Shown: positions 41,916 to 51,283, counted from the stretch's first letter. The stretch is DNA of 64,000 bases from G963664115 sp965216035 (GCA_965216035.1 CBDCFM010000014.1:62001-126000); one strand, 5' to 3'. A program made the numbers and translations. Notes: generated by a model not told the origin, from the sequence alone.

Positions 41916-42765
41916 GACGCCGAACCTTCATCGCAATCCACTCGCCACGTTGAAGCTCGCTTTGGATCTGGAAGCCCTCCACACGAATCGGCGCCTTGAG
42001 CGCATCACGCTGAGAATCCAGAATGCCGGAAAGCACGGCAACACCCCAGGGTACCAGGATGCGGCGTATCTCCCCTAGAAGACTTCGGATGACGTCGCAT
42101 GTCAGATTAGCCAGAACCAGATGCGCACACCCCGTGCATAGGGCGTCAATACTACCCACGAACAGAGGCACACCGACACCGTTGCGGTGTAGGTTCTCCC
42201 GTGCCACATGCAGGGCATCCGCGTCCACGTCACACGCAGCTTCCACTGCAAAGCCGAGCTTGGCGGCTGCAATCGTCAGAATGCCAGATCCAGTTCCCAG
42301 ATCAACCAGCGCCCCTGTCCCTATCTCAAAATTCTCGAGCGACTCCAACACTAACTGCGTGGTTTCATGGGCCCCGGTTCCAAAGGCAAGGCCAGGATCG
42401 ATGTCCAGCACGATCCGACCGGACTCGATCCCCTCGCCCTTCTCCCAGCTGGGAACGACTTGAAATCGATCGCCAATGGACAAGCTCGTATATGCCTTAC
42501 GCCATTCTCGGGTACAATCTTCCTGTTCCTGGGTTCCGAACCGCACTCCGGACACCGGGTAACCGTTACGCTCGAACAGGCGGCCGACGCGGGCTTCAAC
42601 CAGTGGCGGTGTCTGAGATTCGTCGAAATAAAGAACGAGTTCGATTCGGTGATTGCCCGGTGCGGTTTTTTCCCATACTCCGAGGATGCGGTCGCGCGAA
42701 AATTCGCCAACGATTGCATCCTTGAGCTCCTCGGGCACATCAACCGAAATGGTCAACCAGGACAT
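41905..42765 (-). CDS. prmA: Ribosomal protein L11 methyltransferase
   Basis: 286 residues from the ATG at 42765 (MSWLTISVDVPEELKDAIVG); the frame upstream runs into a short-repeat region and is not family-like. PrmA methylates L11. An N-terminal substrate-recognition domain is followed by a Rossmann methyltransferase domain with motif I VDLGTGSGILTIAAAKLG and VLANLTCDVIR (the NPP/NLT motif). The 5' side is marked by repeated GGAGCCGTCATTGGTCAC copies. Confidence 0.93.
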   Translation of the reverse strand: MSWLTISVDVPEELKDAIVGEFSRDRILGVWEKTAPGNHRIELVLYFDESQTPPLVEARVGRLFERNGYPVSGVRFGTQEQEDCTREWRKAYTSLSIGDRFQVVPSWEKGEGIESGRIVLDIDPGLAFGTGAHETTQLVLESLENFEIGTGALVDLGTGSGILTIAAAKLGFAVEAACDVDADALHVARENLHRNGVGVPLFVGSIDALCTGCAHLVLANLTCDVIRSLLGEIRRILVPWGVAVLSGILDSQRDALKAPIRVEGFQIQSELQRGEWIAMKVRRRGD

Positions 42766-42788
42766 CGGGAAAAATCTGAAGAATAACC

Positions 42789-42896
42789 CACGGCGACTCT
42801 CGTTGGAGCCGTCATTGGTCACACTTGTTGGAGCCCCACACGGCGACACTTGTTGGAGCCGTCATTGGTCACACTCGTGGAGCCGTCATTGGTCAC
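42789..42896. repeat. Short direct repeats upstream of prmA
   Basis: GGAGCCGTCATTGGTCAC occurs exactly three times, at 42805-42822, 42855-42872 and 42879-42896. The first two lie in a longer imperfect 50-base unit that also repeats CACGGCGAC and TTGTTGGAG-like bases, and the third is 24 bases further on. The cluster occupies the dnaJ-prmA intergenic region just upstream of prmA. Confidence 0.85.
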
Positions 42897-42963
42897 CGTA
42901 GATTCAAGCCTGACGTTCCGGGTTGTCGGGTTTTGGATCCGGCGTGCCACTGGCCACGCGTCA

Positions 42964-44088
42964 CTAACCAAAAATCTCTTTTACCTTTTCTAGAATTTTC
43001 TTCTGAATGGGATGGTTCTCGACTTCTTCCGTTTCACCCAGCTTTGATACGATAGCGCGCTGTTCGCGAGTCAATTTCGTAGGCACACGCATTTTGATGT
43101 TGACGTAGAGGTCTCCCCGGCCATTGGCCGCGGCAATGCCCGCCTTTCGAATGCGAAACACGCTGTCGGGCTGCGTACCTGCGGGAATTTTCAAAATTTC
43201 GTCCCCATCCAGAGTGGGCACCGAAATTTCGGCTCCGAGTGTCGCCTGCGCAAAGGAAATCGGAATATGGCAGAAAAGATCGTCATCGCGGCGCTCGAAG
43301 AAATCGTGACGACCTACGTTGAGCAGGACATAGAGATCACCCGGGGTTCCTCCACGAGGGCCCGCGTCACCTTCATTGGCGACCCGCAGCCGTGAACCTG
43401 AATCGACCCCCGCCGGTATCTTGAGTTCGAGCGTTTTCTTTTTAACAACACGACCGTCGCCATGGCAGTGCTTGCACGGATCTTTGATGAATTGACCACT
43501 CCCCTGGCACTGACTGCAGGTACGGGTGATTGAAAAAAAGCCCTGCTGATACCGGACCTGGCCGTACCCGTCGCAGGTGGAGCACGTGGTGGGACCACTT
43601 CCCTTGAGGGCGCCGACACCCCCACACTTGGAACAGGTTTCCTGGTGGGGAACTTTGATGCGGGTTGTCTTTCCAAAAGCCGCCTCTTCAAAACTCAATT
43701 CAAGATCGTAGCGTAGGTCGGCGCCGCGGCTCGCTGACCGGGAGGCCTGGCGGCCTGCCCCACTAAAGGTATCGCCGAATCCGAACAGATCGCCAAGGAT
43801 GTCGCTGAAATCAGAGAAAACACTGGGATCGAATCCGCTGGCTCCGGGGCCTCCAGCCCCGCCGACACCCGCATGTCCGAAACGATCGTATCGGCCACGT
43901 TTCTCTAAGTCGCCCAGCACCGAGTAGGCTTCCGCCGCTTCTTTGAAGCGCTCCTCCGCTTCGCGGTTCCCGGGATTCCTGTCCGGATGGTATTCGAGCG
44001 CCAATTTCCGGTAGGCGCTCTTGATCTCCTGCTCTGATGCATCACGCCCGACACCTATGACTTTGTAATAATCGCGCTTCGAGCTCAC
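42964..44088 (-). CDS. dnaJ: Chaperone protein DnaJ
   Basis: 374 residues from a GTG at 44088 (family start KRDYYKVIGVGRDASEQEIK), with GGGGAG 8 bases upstream; an ATG 9 codons earlier has no such site. DnaJ is the Hsp40 cochaperone that stimulates DnaK. Present are the J domain with HPD (EYHPDRNPG), a Gly/Phe-rich linker, four zinc-finger repeats (CSKCGGVG, CSTCDGYG, CSQCQGSG, CKHCHGDG) and the C-terminal substrate-binding domain. It is last of the hrcA-grpE-dnaJ set. dnaK is not in the window. Confidence 0.96.
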   Translation of the reverse strand: MSSKRDYYKVIGVGRDASEQEIKSAYRKLALEYHPDRNPGNREAEERFKEAAEAYSVLGDLEKRGRYDRFGHAGVGGAGGPGASGFDPSVFSDFSDILGDLFGFGDTFSGAGRQASRSASRGADLRYDLELSFEEAAFGKTTRIKVPHQETCSKCGGVGALKGSGPTTCSTCDGYGQVRYQQGFFSITRTCSQCQGSGQFIKDPCKHCHGDGRVVKKKTLELKIPAGVDSGSRLRVANEGDAGPRGGTPGDLYVLLNVGRHDFFERRDDDLFCHIPISFAQATLGAEISVPTLDGDEILKIPAGTQPDSVFRIRKAGIAAANGRGDLYVNIKMRVPTKLTREQRAIVSKLGETEEVENHPIQKKILEKVKEIFG

Positions 44089-44125
44089 GCTGCAAGCTCC
44101 CCAAGTTGGGGCCAACCATTCAACA

Positions 44126-44707
44126 TCACCGGTCGTTCCTCTCGCCCGATTCGCGACCCGGCGCTTGGGCCACCGTCACCATAGCGGGTCGGAGCAGCTT
44201 CCCCTGCAACAGATACCCTCTCCTCAACTCCGCGAGAACCGTTCCTTCCGGGGCGTCGTTGGATGCCTCCGTGTTGACCGCCTCGTGAATGTTGGGATCG
44301 AACGGATGCCCCTCTGCCTCAATAGTTTCCAACCCGAAACGTTTCAAACTGTCCAACAATTGCTTGTAGATCAAGTCGAATCCCTGCCGAACCCTCACGC
44401 CTTCTCCATCCCCGGAACCGGTATCGTTGAGGGCAAGCTCGAATGAATCTACGACGTTCAATACTTCTCGCATCAGCTCCGATGAAGCGTATTTGACGAA
44501 TTCGGCGCGCTCCCGGTCCGTTCGTTTCTTGAAGTTTTCAAACTCCGCCTGCTTCCGGAGCAAGCGGTCTGTGACATCGTCCCGTTCCGATGTAAGTTGG
44601 TGAACGCTTGCCGACAGCGCGATGGGATCGAGTTCGGCATCGAGCCCTCCCTCCGCAGCGTCTTTGGGTCCGAAAGTCGAATCTTGATTTTCGATGTCTT
44701 CACTCAT
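44126..44707 (-). CDS. grpE: Nucleotide exchange factor GrpE
   Basis: 193 residues. GrpE releases ADP from DnaK and acts as a thermosensor. An acidic N-terminus leads into a long coiled-coil helix (about 35-90), then the family core FDLIYKQLLDSLKRFGLETI, GHPFDPNIHEAV and VLAELRRGYLLQGKLLRPAM followed by VTVA. It is between hrcA and dnaJ, the usual heat-shock gene set, 37 bases before dnaJ. Confidence 0.95.
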   Translation of the reverse strand: MSEDIENQDSTFGPKDAAEGGLDAELDPIALSASVHQLTSERDDVTDRLLRKQAEFENFKKRTDRERAEFVKYASSELMREVLNVVDSFELALNDTGSGDGEGVRVRQGFDLIYKQLLDSLKRFGLETIEAEGHPFDPNIHEAVNTEASNDAPEGTVLAELRRGYLLQGKLLRPAMVTVAQAPGRESGERNDR

Positions 44708-44852
44708 CGCCGGATTTCAATTCGTTGTCACTCATACCGAAGCCGCCACAACCGGCAAGGCAAAAGATCATTATAATAGCAGGACGCGGAATATCCCTAT
44801 CGGGACGTCAGGCTGCTGAGTGATAGTGTGAAATACAGGAAGATGGGGGCGG

Positions 44853-45884
44853 TCAGGCGCTAATCATCCGGTCGAAAACGTCCGCCACATAGCCGACTAC
44901 AGAAATCCCCTTGCGGTACTCCATTCGCGTAGGTCCAATGATTCCGAGACAGCCCGCAGTACCGTCTCTCCTTCCGTACGGCGATGTGATGAAGGTCAAA
45001 CCCTGCATGCACGGCGCGCCGAGTTCAGACCCGATCATGATCTGAACACGCTCATCCCGGTAGCTCGGCAGACATTCGTTCAGTATCTTGACGAGGCTGT
45101 CCTTTTCCTCAAACAAACGGAATAGTTCTTCGATCCGCGCCATGTCCCGAAAGTCAACTTTTGACAATATGTTGCCAGTGCCCTGCACATAGACGAACTC
45201 CGCAGAGGTGCCTTCTTCGTCCAGACTTTCACTCCAGGATTCAAGCAGGTGGGCCAGCAGTCGGTCGTACTGCAAACGCTCTTCGCGCATCATTTGTACG
45301 AGTTCTCTTCGGATCTCGGGCAGGGTGCTTCCGAAAAACCTCTCGACGAGGTAGTTTCCCGCGCGCGTCAGCTGGTCCTGACTAAACCCATCCTTTACGC
45401 GGATCAGTTTCTGCTGCACAATCCCGGATTGCGACACCAGAATGACGAGGATCTTTTCGCCGCCCAGCCCAACAAACTCGATATGTTGCATGGCGCTGAT
45501 TTCAAGCGGCGGGGCAATAACGATCCCCACGTTGTGCGATATGTCCGACAACAGGTGACAGGCCGTCGACATCATGGCTTCGGGAGTGCTGGCCCCGGCA
45601 AGCGCCTGATTGATGTAGTCTTCGGCCGAGCGCGTGGGCTTCGCCGCGTGCCCCAGGCCCTCGACATAGAACCGGTAGCCAGTGTCCGAAGGCACGCGGC
45701 CGGCCGAGGTATGGGGCTGAATCAGGAATCCCGCCTCTTCCAGATCTGCCATGATGTTGCGGACCGTGGCTGGAGAAAGCCGGCGCTGCATCATCTTTGA
45801 GACGGTGCGCGAACCGATCGGTTCACCCGAGCGGATATACTCGCTGACGATGAGCCGGAGGATCTCTCGTTCCCGTTCGTCCAA
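44853..45884 (-). CDS. hrcA: Heat-inducible transcription repressor HrcA
   Basis: 343 residues if started at the TTG at 45884, which follows CCGGAGGTGG with good spacing and yields the family N-terminus LDEREREILRLIVSEYIRSG. Earlier in-frame ATGs at 45914 and 45932 lie close to or inside the promoter (-10 at 45923-45928) and are unlikely to be translated. HrcA represses heat-shock genes through CIRCE operators. The winged helix (TVSKMMQRRLSPATVRNIMA) and central GAF-like dimer domain are present. No canonical CIRCE is seen upstream. Confidence 0.88.
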   Translation of the reverse strand: MDEREREILRLIVSEYIRSGEPIGSRTVSKMMQRRLSPATVRNIMADLEEAGFLIQPHTSAGRVPSDTGYRFYVEGLGHAAKPTRSAEDYINQALAGASTPEAMMSTACHLLSDISHNVGIVIAPPLEISAMQHIEFVGLGGEKILVILVSQSGIVQQKLIRVKDGFSQDQLTRAGNYLVERFFGSTLPEIRRELVQMMREERLQYDRLLAHLLESWSESLDEEGTSAEFVYVQGTGNILSKVDFRDMARIEELFRLFEEKDSLVKILNECLPSYRDERVQIMIGSELGAPCMQGLTFITSPYGRRDGTAGCLGIIGPTRMEYRKGISVVGYVADVFDRMISA

Positions 45885-45922
45885 GCCACCTCCGGTGACC
45901 CCCGTGGCTACCATAGTTGAAC

Positions 45923-45951
45923 CATATAACACCCGAGTGTCAGTGTGTCAA
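45923..45951 (-). promoter_or_regulatory. Sigma-70-type promoter of hrcA-grpE-dnaJ
   Basis: On the minus strand TTGACA (45946-45951), exactly 17 bases, then TATATG (45923-45928). Within the spacer lies a near-palindrome ACACCCGAGTGT (45929-45940) that differs from the usual CIRCE arms (GCACTC-N9-GAGTGC); it could be a variant operator. Confidence 0.65.
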
Positions 45952-46097
45952 CGCAGTCCGGCTGCGGGTAGTTGTGCAGTTTGAATCCACAGGTGATTTC
46001 CGACTCCATCCAATTATATTTCTTCCACCGACGCACGCTCTTGCCTCGTTGTCGATCCACACCGGGGAAGGGGGAGACTGAATTTAAAACTGAGCCA

Positions 46098-46871
46098 CTA
46101 CCGGGCTGAGGGGGCCAACGTCGGGGTTCGATGTTCGAAGGTGGTTTCGAAATACGCTTCGAATGCCTGAACGAAAACCGGAGTCATGTCCTCGATGCTG
46201 AGGTACGCATCCAGGAATTCCGCGATACCCGACATTCCGCTCTCCAGGGCCTCCGGATCTTCAAACCGGGTGACCCGCGCCAGCAGATCGCGATCACAGG
46301 TGATCGGCATGGAACCATGCTGCAGAAAGCCCCGCCGCAGCCGCCGCTGCGCACTCCCCACAATTTTTCGGCCGTCCACCATCAACTCATATCGCGAAAG
46401 GGAGACAAAACAGGGGTCGTCATAGGCCTTAGTCTGGCCCCTCTGCCCTCCATTGCGCCGCCGAGTGTCGGGCGATAGATTCGAATCGAGGCCCAGGCGA
46501 CGATAACCCAGGGACAAAGCCTCCGATATTCGACGATAGCTACCATAGATCGAACCCCCGTCAAACTGCGACGGATCGTTGGACGCGATCGCATAGGTGA
46601 GTTCGTCGGCGTGCAGAACCGCGCGGCCACCGGTCGGACGCTGCACAACGCTCAGGCCGTGGGAGCCGCAATACTCAACGTCGACCGCTTTTTCCAGATT
46701 CTGATTGCGGCCCAGAGAGACCGTCGGCTGGACCCAGGAATAAAACCGTACGATGGTCAGCGGCGCATCGGACTGGTCCACTTCTGAGAGAAGACCACCA
46801 TCGACGGCCATATTCGTCTCCCCGTCCAAAGCGGGGTCCAGCACCAGTTCCCAACTGCCCTTATCCAACAC
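46098..46871 (-). CDS. Lipoate-protein ligase A / octanoyltransferase LipM-like
   Basis: 257 residues from the GTG at 46871, which follows GGGAGA; a TTG at 46907 is a longer alternative. The BPL/LPL fold transfers lipoate or octanoate to carrier-protein lysines. Motifs include FYSWVQPTVSLGRNQ, VQRPTGGRAVLHADELTYAI and DGRKIVGSAQRRLRRGFLQH. A Cys in the stretch DDPCFVSLSRYEL fits the acyl-binding Cys of LipM-type octanoyltransferases, which favours LipM over the ATP-using LplA. It stands alone between hrcA and htrA, without lipA or carrier genes. Confidence 0.8.
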   Translation of the reverse strand: MLDKGSWELVLDPALDGETNMAVDGGLLSEVDQSDAPLTIVRFYSWVQPTVSLGRNQNLEKAVDVEYCGSHGLSVVQRPTGGRAVLHADELTYAIASNDPSQFDGGSIYGSYRRISEALSLGYRRLGLDSNLSPDTRRRNGGQRGQTKAYDDPCFVSLSRYELMVDGRKIVGSAQRRLRRGFLQHGSMPITCDRDLLARVTRFEDPEALESGMSGIAEFLDAYLSIEDMTPVFVQAFEAYFETTFEHRTPTLAPSAR

Positions 46872-46982
46872 GCGTTCTCCCGATCCCAATACAGGAATCC
46901 ACCTCAAAGACGCACAGGACGAAATTCAGGGATTGAAACAAAGACCGTCGCGCCTCTTCGCTTGAATCCTGTTCAAACAAGA

Positions 46983-47004
46983 AGGGGCGCCAAAAGACGC
47001 CCCT
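46983..47004 (-). terminator. Rho-independent terminator of htrA
   Basis: AGGGGCG (46983-46989) and CGCCCCT (46998-47004) form a 7-bp stem. On the minus strand the stem is followed by TCTTGTTT. It lies 39-60 bases past the htrA stop. Confidence 0.65.
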
Positions 47005-47042
47005 GATTCTGTCGTTTCGCCGATCGTTTTGCCGGTCCGGGA

Positions 47043-48536
47043 TTATGGCACAGTCATCGGCAGGAATTGATTGACGAATTCATTCGACTGAGGATTTCGA
47101 ATCATCACCATGAAGGCAATGGTCGTACCCGCTTCCAGACCCCGTAGGGCAGCCGTAAAATCCGCGACGCTGGCGATTTCGAGGTTCTGGCGTCCGGCAA
47201 CGATTCGGGAAACGATCATGCCGCGCGCCAAACCCGCTTCGTCCGCCTCACTGCCGGGATCGACCGATTCAATCATCACACCACGCAGATTCCGGCCACC
47301 GGGCAGCGACCGTGCCTGCGGAGTGATTTCCTGCACACTAATTCCCAACTCAGTCTCACTGGCCCCGCCATCAGGGGGCGGGGCGACCGCAGCCGCCTGG
47401 CCTCCGAAAAGCACCTCGCGATCCGCGATTGTGACATTTAGTGTCAACGCCTCTCCGGAACGGTAGACCGTGATCGGCACCGTTTGGCCCACCCCCTGCC
47501 TGGCGACGATCTGGAGCAGCGTCTCGCCATCGGTGACGAGTTCACCGGCGATCTCCGTGATGACATCGCTGGGCTGGAACCCAGCATCTTCTGCCGGACC
47601 CCCGGGATACACACTTTCAACCACCACTCCATTGTCCAGTCCGAACGCGCGTATCAGAGCCGGATCCGGATTGCCGTTATAAGTGATGCCGATCGATCCT
47701 CGTGTCACGCGACCGCCTGTGACGATCTGGTTGTATACGTCGATCGCAACATTCGAGGGCAACGCAAAGCCCAAACCAGCGAATTGCTGCGTGTTGGAGA
47801 TGATCGCGGTATTAACACCGATGACCTCTCCTACCATGTTGACGAGGGGTCCCCCACTGTTTCCGGGGTTGATCGCGGCATCGGTCTGGATGAATCTCTG
47901 AAACTGTCGACTGCCGGGAACGTCCCGCCCTTTGGCGCTGATGATCCCCGCCGTCAGAGTCTGGTCGAACCCGAAGGGACTGCCCAGCGCCAACACCCAG
48001 TCTCCTGAGTTGACGGCATCGGAATTCCCCATCCGCGCAACCGGCAGGTCACGCCCAACATCAATCTTGACGACAGCCAGGTCGGTTTCCTCGTCTACGC
48101 CGATGACGGTTCCGTCAAATTCAGATTCGTCGTTAAGCCGGACCGTAATGGCGTCTGCTCCGTCAATCACATGGTTGTTGGTCAGGATGTAGCCGGATGC
48201 ATCGACAATGAAACCGGAACCGAGACTCTGGACGGGTCGGCTCTGCTCGGGCTGAGGAGACTGGTCGCCGAAGAAGTCGAAGAACTCTCGGAACTGATCG
48301 GGCAGCGCCCCCGTCCTTGATTGCTGGGTGGACTCCACGTCGATATTCACTACGGCGGGCCCGACCTGACTCGCAATGCTGGCGAATCCATTCGATAGAT
48401 TCACGGGATCGGGAATGGTCAGAGTATTGGGCTGCTGTGTCGCCGTGACCCGTTCTGATACGATCGTGCCGATCGCGATACCCAGCACCAGCGTGATCAC
48501 GATAAAGCCAGAGTAGAGCGTGCGTCGTCTGTTCAT
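47043..48536 (-). CDS. Do-type serine protease (HtrA/DegP family)
   Basis: 497 residues. This is a periplasmic quality-control protease. It has an N-terminal membrane anchor or signal (YSGFIVITLVLGIAIGTIV). The trypsin-like domain has H122 (TNNHVIDG), D152 (DEETDLAVVKID) and S227 (NPGNSGGP), a complete triad. Two PDZ domains follow (about 278-370 and 395-490). The precise DegP/DegQ/DegS type cannot be assigned from sequence alone; two PDZ domains favour DegP/DegQ. A TATAAT on the minus strand at 48577-48582 may be its -10 element, with no good -35. Confidence 0.93.
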   Translation of the reverse strand: MNRRRTLYSGFIVITLVLGIAIGTIVSERVTATQQPNTLTIPDPVNLSNGFASIASQVGPAVVNIDVESTQQSRTGALPDQFREFFDFFGDQSPQPEQSRPVQSLGSGFIVDASGYILTNNHVIDGADAITVRLNDESEFDGTVIGVDEETDLAVVKIDVGRDLPVARMGNSDAVNSGDWVLALGSPFGFDQTLTAGIISAKGRDVPGSRQFQRFIQTDAAINPGNSGGPLVNMVGEVIGVNTAIISNTQQFAGLGFALPSNVAIDVYNQIVTGGRVTRGSIGITYNGNPDPALIRAFGLDNGVVVESVYPGGPAEDAGFQPSDVITEIAGELVTDGETLLQIVARQGVGQTVPITVYRSGEALTLNVTIADREVLFGGQAAAVAPPPDGGASETELGISVQEITPQARSLPGGRNLRGVMIESVDPGSEADEAGLARGMIVSRIVAGRQNLEIASVADFTAALRGLEAGTTIAFMVMIRNPQSNEFVNQFLPMTVP

Positions 48537-48688
48537 CGGTCAACCTTCCCGTTTAATTAAGTTGTTTGCTTCGCCGATTATAGCTCACCCGGCGCCGTCG
48601 GCGAAGCCAGTCGAGCTTTAGGATCCGGAAGCGGGCCTGGGAAACTCAAGCACCTGTTTTGACGGAGCCAATCAAAAATCGTCTTCCC

Positions 48689-49885
48689 CTATCGCAATTT
48701 TGCGCTCATCTTCCGTCCAGCGATGCCTTTCGCAGCCTTCAAACGTTCTTCTGCCCGAGCCAGGGTTTCTTCCTTCTTACAAAACGTGAAGCGGATCAAA
48801 TCTCGTCCGGCAGCGGGATCCCGGAAGAAGCTGCTGCCTGGAACGGCGGCAACGCCCACTTCCGTGACCAGGAACCGGCAGAACTCGACATCGTCGGCGT
48901 AACCCCGTCCTGCGATGTCGCTCATCAGGTAATAGGCGCCTCGGGGCACGATGGCGTCAAAGCCAGCGGCCTCGAGAATCTGGATCAGCCTATCCCTGCG
49001 CTTCTGATAACCCGCAGCAAGTGCCTCGTAGTAACTCGCCGGCAGCCCCATCGCAGTGACGCCAGCTTGTTGTAACGGCGCCGGGGCCCCCACGGTTATG
49101 AAGTCATGCATCTTGCGGATGGCTCCGGCCACGCGGGGAGGTGCAATCGAATACCCGACGCGCCAGCCGGTCACGCTGTAGGTCTTCGACATGCTGCCGA
49201 TCACAACCGTCCGCTCTCGCATTCCGTCAATCGTCATCATCGAAACGTGGCGGGCGCCGTCGAAAACAATGTGTTCATAGATCTCATCAGTGACGGCCAA
49301 CACGTCCCACTTCTGGCAGAGGCGGCCGATGCATTCCAATTCTTCCGTGGAGAAAACTTTTCCCGTTGGGTTGTTCGGCGTATTGATAATGATGGCCTTA
49401 GTCCGGTGGTTGAACGCTGCTTCCAACTGCGCCTCGTCGAAGATCCATTCCGGATAGTGCAGCTCGACGTAACGCGGTGTCGCACCTGAAATAACGGCGT
49501 CCGGCCCATAGTTCTCGTAGAAGGGTTCAAAAACGATCACCTCGTCACCGGGATTGATGACCGCCATCAAGACGTCCATCATCGCCTCGGTGGCCCCACA
49601 GGCGACAGTGATCTCCGTCTCCGGATCCACTTCGATTCCCATGAATCGCCTTGTTTTCGCGGCCAGAGCGTCTCTGAAGTTCTTTGCGCCCCATGTAATC
49701 GCGTACTGGTTGACGTCGGCAAACACAGCGTCAGCGGCCGCTTGATTGAGCGCTGCGGGAGCAGGAAAGTCCGGATAACCTTGCGAGAGGTTGATTGCAT
49801 CGTGCTCGGTGGCCAGCCGAGTCATCTCCCGGATCACGGACTCGGTCATCTGTCCGGCTTTATGTGAAATGGGTTTCTTGAACAT
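48689..49885 (-). CDS. Class I/II PLP-dependent aminotransferase
   Basis: 398 residues from the ATG at 49885; ATGs at 49894 and 49915 are in frame too. Fold type I aminotransferase with NLSQGYPDFPAP near the N-terminus, NTPNNPTGKVFS, VTDEIYEHIVFDG and the PLP lysine in GSMSKTYSVTGWRVGY (K234). This pattern fits the kynurenine/methionine aminotransferase (KAT/YbdL) subgroup. The amino donor and acceptor cannot be decided. It is 152 bases upstream of htrA and probably separately transcribed. Confidence 0.88.
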   Translation of the reverse strand: MFKKPISHKAGQMTESVIREMTRLATEHDAINLSQGYPDFPAPAALNQAAADAVFADVNQYAITWGAKNFRDALAAKTRRFMGIEVDPETEITVACGATEAMMDVLMAVINPGDEVIVFEPFYENYGPDAVISGATPRYVELHYPEWIFDEAQLEAAFNHRTKAIIINTPNNPTGKVFSTEELECIGRLCQKWDVLAVTDEIYEHIVFDGARHVSMMTIDGMRERTVVIGSMSKTYSVTGWRVGYSIAPPRVAGAIRKMHDFITVGAPAPLQQAGVTAMGLPASYYEALAAGYQKRRDRLIQILEAAGFDAIVPRGAYYLMSDIAGRGYADDVEFCRFLVTEVGVAAVPGSSFFRDPAAGRDLIRFTFCKKEETLARAEERLKAAKGIAGRKMSAKLR

Positions 49886-50020
49886 CACCCTCATTGAGTG
49901 GCCGGTCACCGCCATACCGGTGCCGACGTTCGGCGCCCAGCGGTGCCCGATTCTACTGGTGGGGAGTGAGACAATGCTCGCTGATTTCGAGCGCGACTCG
50001 ACAGGGTCCCATTTGGGCTG

Positions 50021-51133
50021 TTACGGACCACCGGGACCCGGGTAGTCCTTCCCCAGTCGCTGGGGGTCGTTGTCGGCGAGTATCCTGACGAGCGCTTCGT
50101 GGAAATAAGCGTCATCGTCGTCGATCTGTCTCCGATAGGTCTCGCGGCCCTTGTCGATCTCTTTCTGCAGGCGGGAATATAGATCGGCATGGATCCGGCC
50201 TTCGAGGACCTGCGCCTCGTGACCCACCTTGATCTCGGAAACGAGCATGCGGGCCAGCTGGTGTGCATTCGCGCCGAGGTCCCCACCCTCGCCCTCGACT
50301 GAGCTGGCTCTCTCGAGGGTGGGGTCGAGGGCGTCCGATGCAAACGTCCCACCATGGCCGAAGAAACGGATTCGAAGTCCGAAGTTCTCGATCGCCCGCC
50401 GCAGCCCGTCCGTGATAATGCCAAATGCCTCCCGGTCGGCGATCCCGGCAGCGCAGACTGCGGCGAGGGTCTTGGACCGAATGACGATCGGCGCGAAAAA
50501 CCATTCAGGATCCCGGGTGTCCTCGGAAACCAGATCAGGAAAACCCGTTTCACCTTGCGCCTTCCAGAGTTCCAATCCGTCGGGCTGATTCAGATAAATC
50601 GCCGCACCTTCGGAAAGGTGATCCGCTGTGGCCATGAAGCGCCGTAGAATCTCGGCCTGCGAACGTGCATCGCCGACGCGCCGTTGAAAGTCGGCCACAC
50701 TATGCCACCGCTCCGCCACAGCAATCAGGTCGGTTCTCTCATTGTTCCATCGCTGGGCTTCTTCCCTCCGTTGCTCCGCCACCTCTGCCGCTTCGTTCTC
50801 ATGCGTTCGCCGCAGCCCGTCGAGTTCCGCCGCCAGGTGTTTCTTGAATCGGGCCTCCAGCAGAGCGGTGACATCTGCACGCACCGTCTGCTCGGTTGCC
50901 GCACGAATCCGGCGGTCTTCTTGCGCCGCATGGGTACGATGCTCGGCATCCTTGTCGAGCAGCGCTTTCTTCAGGCGTACTTTGGCTTCAGCTTCCAGAG
51001 TGGCGCGGAACTCGTCGACCATGCGATCGAGTTCGGTGGATAGCCCGGGTGCGGCCGCTTCGAGAAGACGGTCGATGGACACTTTGCCTTTCGCTGGGTC
51101 TTGAGGAACCTTGGCGGACACGCTGAGATGCAC
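50021..51133 (-). CDS. Coiled-coil protein with GAF-like domain
   Basis: 370 residues, no signal peptide, so probably cytoplasmic. Residues 30-150 are strongly charged, Glu/Arg/Ala-rich and heptad-like, predicting a long coiled coil. Residues 155-255 look like a GAF-type sensory fold (AEILRRFMATADHLSEGAAI, FFAPIVIRSKTLAAVCAAGI). The C-terminal helices contain ARMLVSEIKVGHEAQVLEGR and YFHEALVRILADNDPQRLG, a motif set I associate with recurring uncharacterised proteins of Acidobacteriota (from memory). It might be a signalling or cell-organisation scaffold. Its neighbours give no clue. Confidence 0.7.
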   Translation of the reverse strand: MHLSVSAKVPQDPAKGKVSIDRLLEAAAPGLSTELDRMVDEFRATLEAEAKVRLKKALLDKDAEHRTHAAQEDRRIRAATEQTVRADVTALLEARFKKHLAAELDGLRRTHENEAAEVAEQRREEAQRWNNERTDLIAVAERWHSVADFQRRVGDARSQAEILRRFMATADHLSEGAAIYLNQPDGLELWKAQGETGFPDLVSEDTRDPEWFFAPIVIRSKTLAAVCAAGIADREAFGIITDGLRRAIENFGLRIRFFGHGGTFASDALDPTLERASSVEGEGGDLGANAHQLARMLVSEIKVGHEAQVLEGRIHADLYSRLQKEIDKGRETYRRQIDDDDAYFHEALVRILADNDPQRLGKDYPGPGGP

Positions 51134-51249
51134 CTCCGGAGAAACGCGAAATTATACCATAGGGACCTATAAGGCTATTGCTGGTAACAACTTAAAAAGG
51201 AGTCCGCAGACCGTTAAGAAAGAAACATCAGGGTCAGATCCCTTAATCT

Positions 51250-51278
51250 TTGAGACATACATACTATAATGGTATAGA
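51250..51278 (+). promoter_or_regulatory. Promoter of the tmRNA gene
   Basis: TTGAGA at 51250-51255 and TATAGA at 51273-51278 are 17 bases apart, so transcription would begin near the mature 5' end at 51284. A perfect TATAAT also occurs at 51265-51270, with only a weak -35 candidate, giving an alternative start with a short 5' leader to be trimmed. Confidence 0.55.
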
Positions 51279-51283
51279 CCTGC

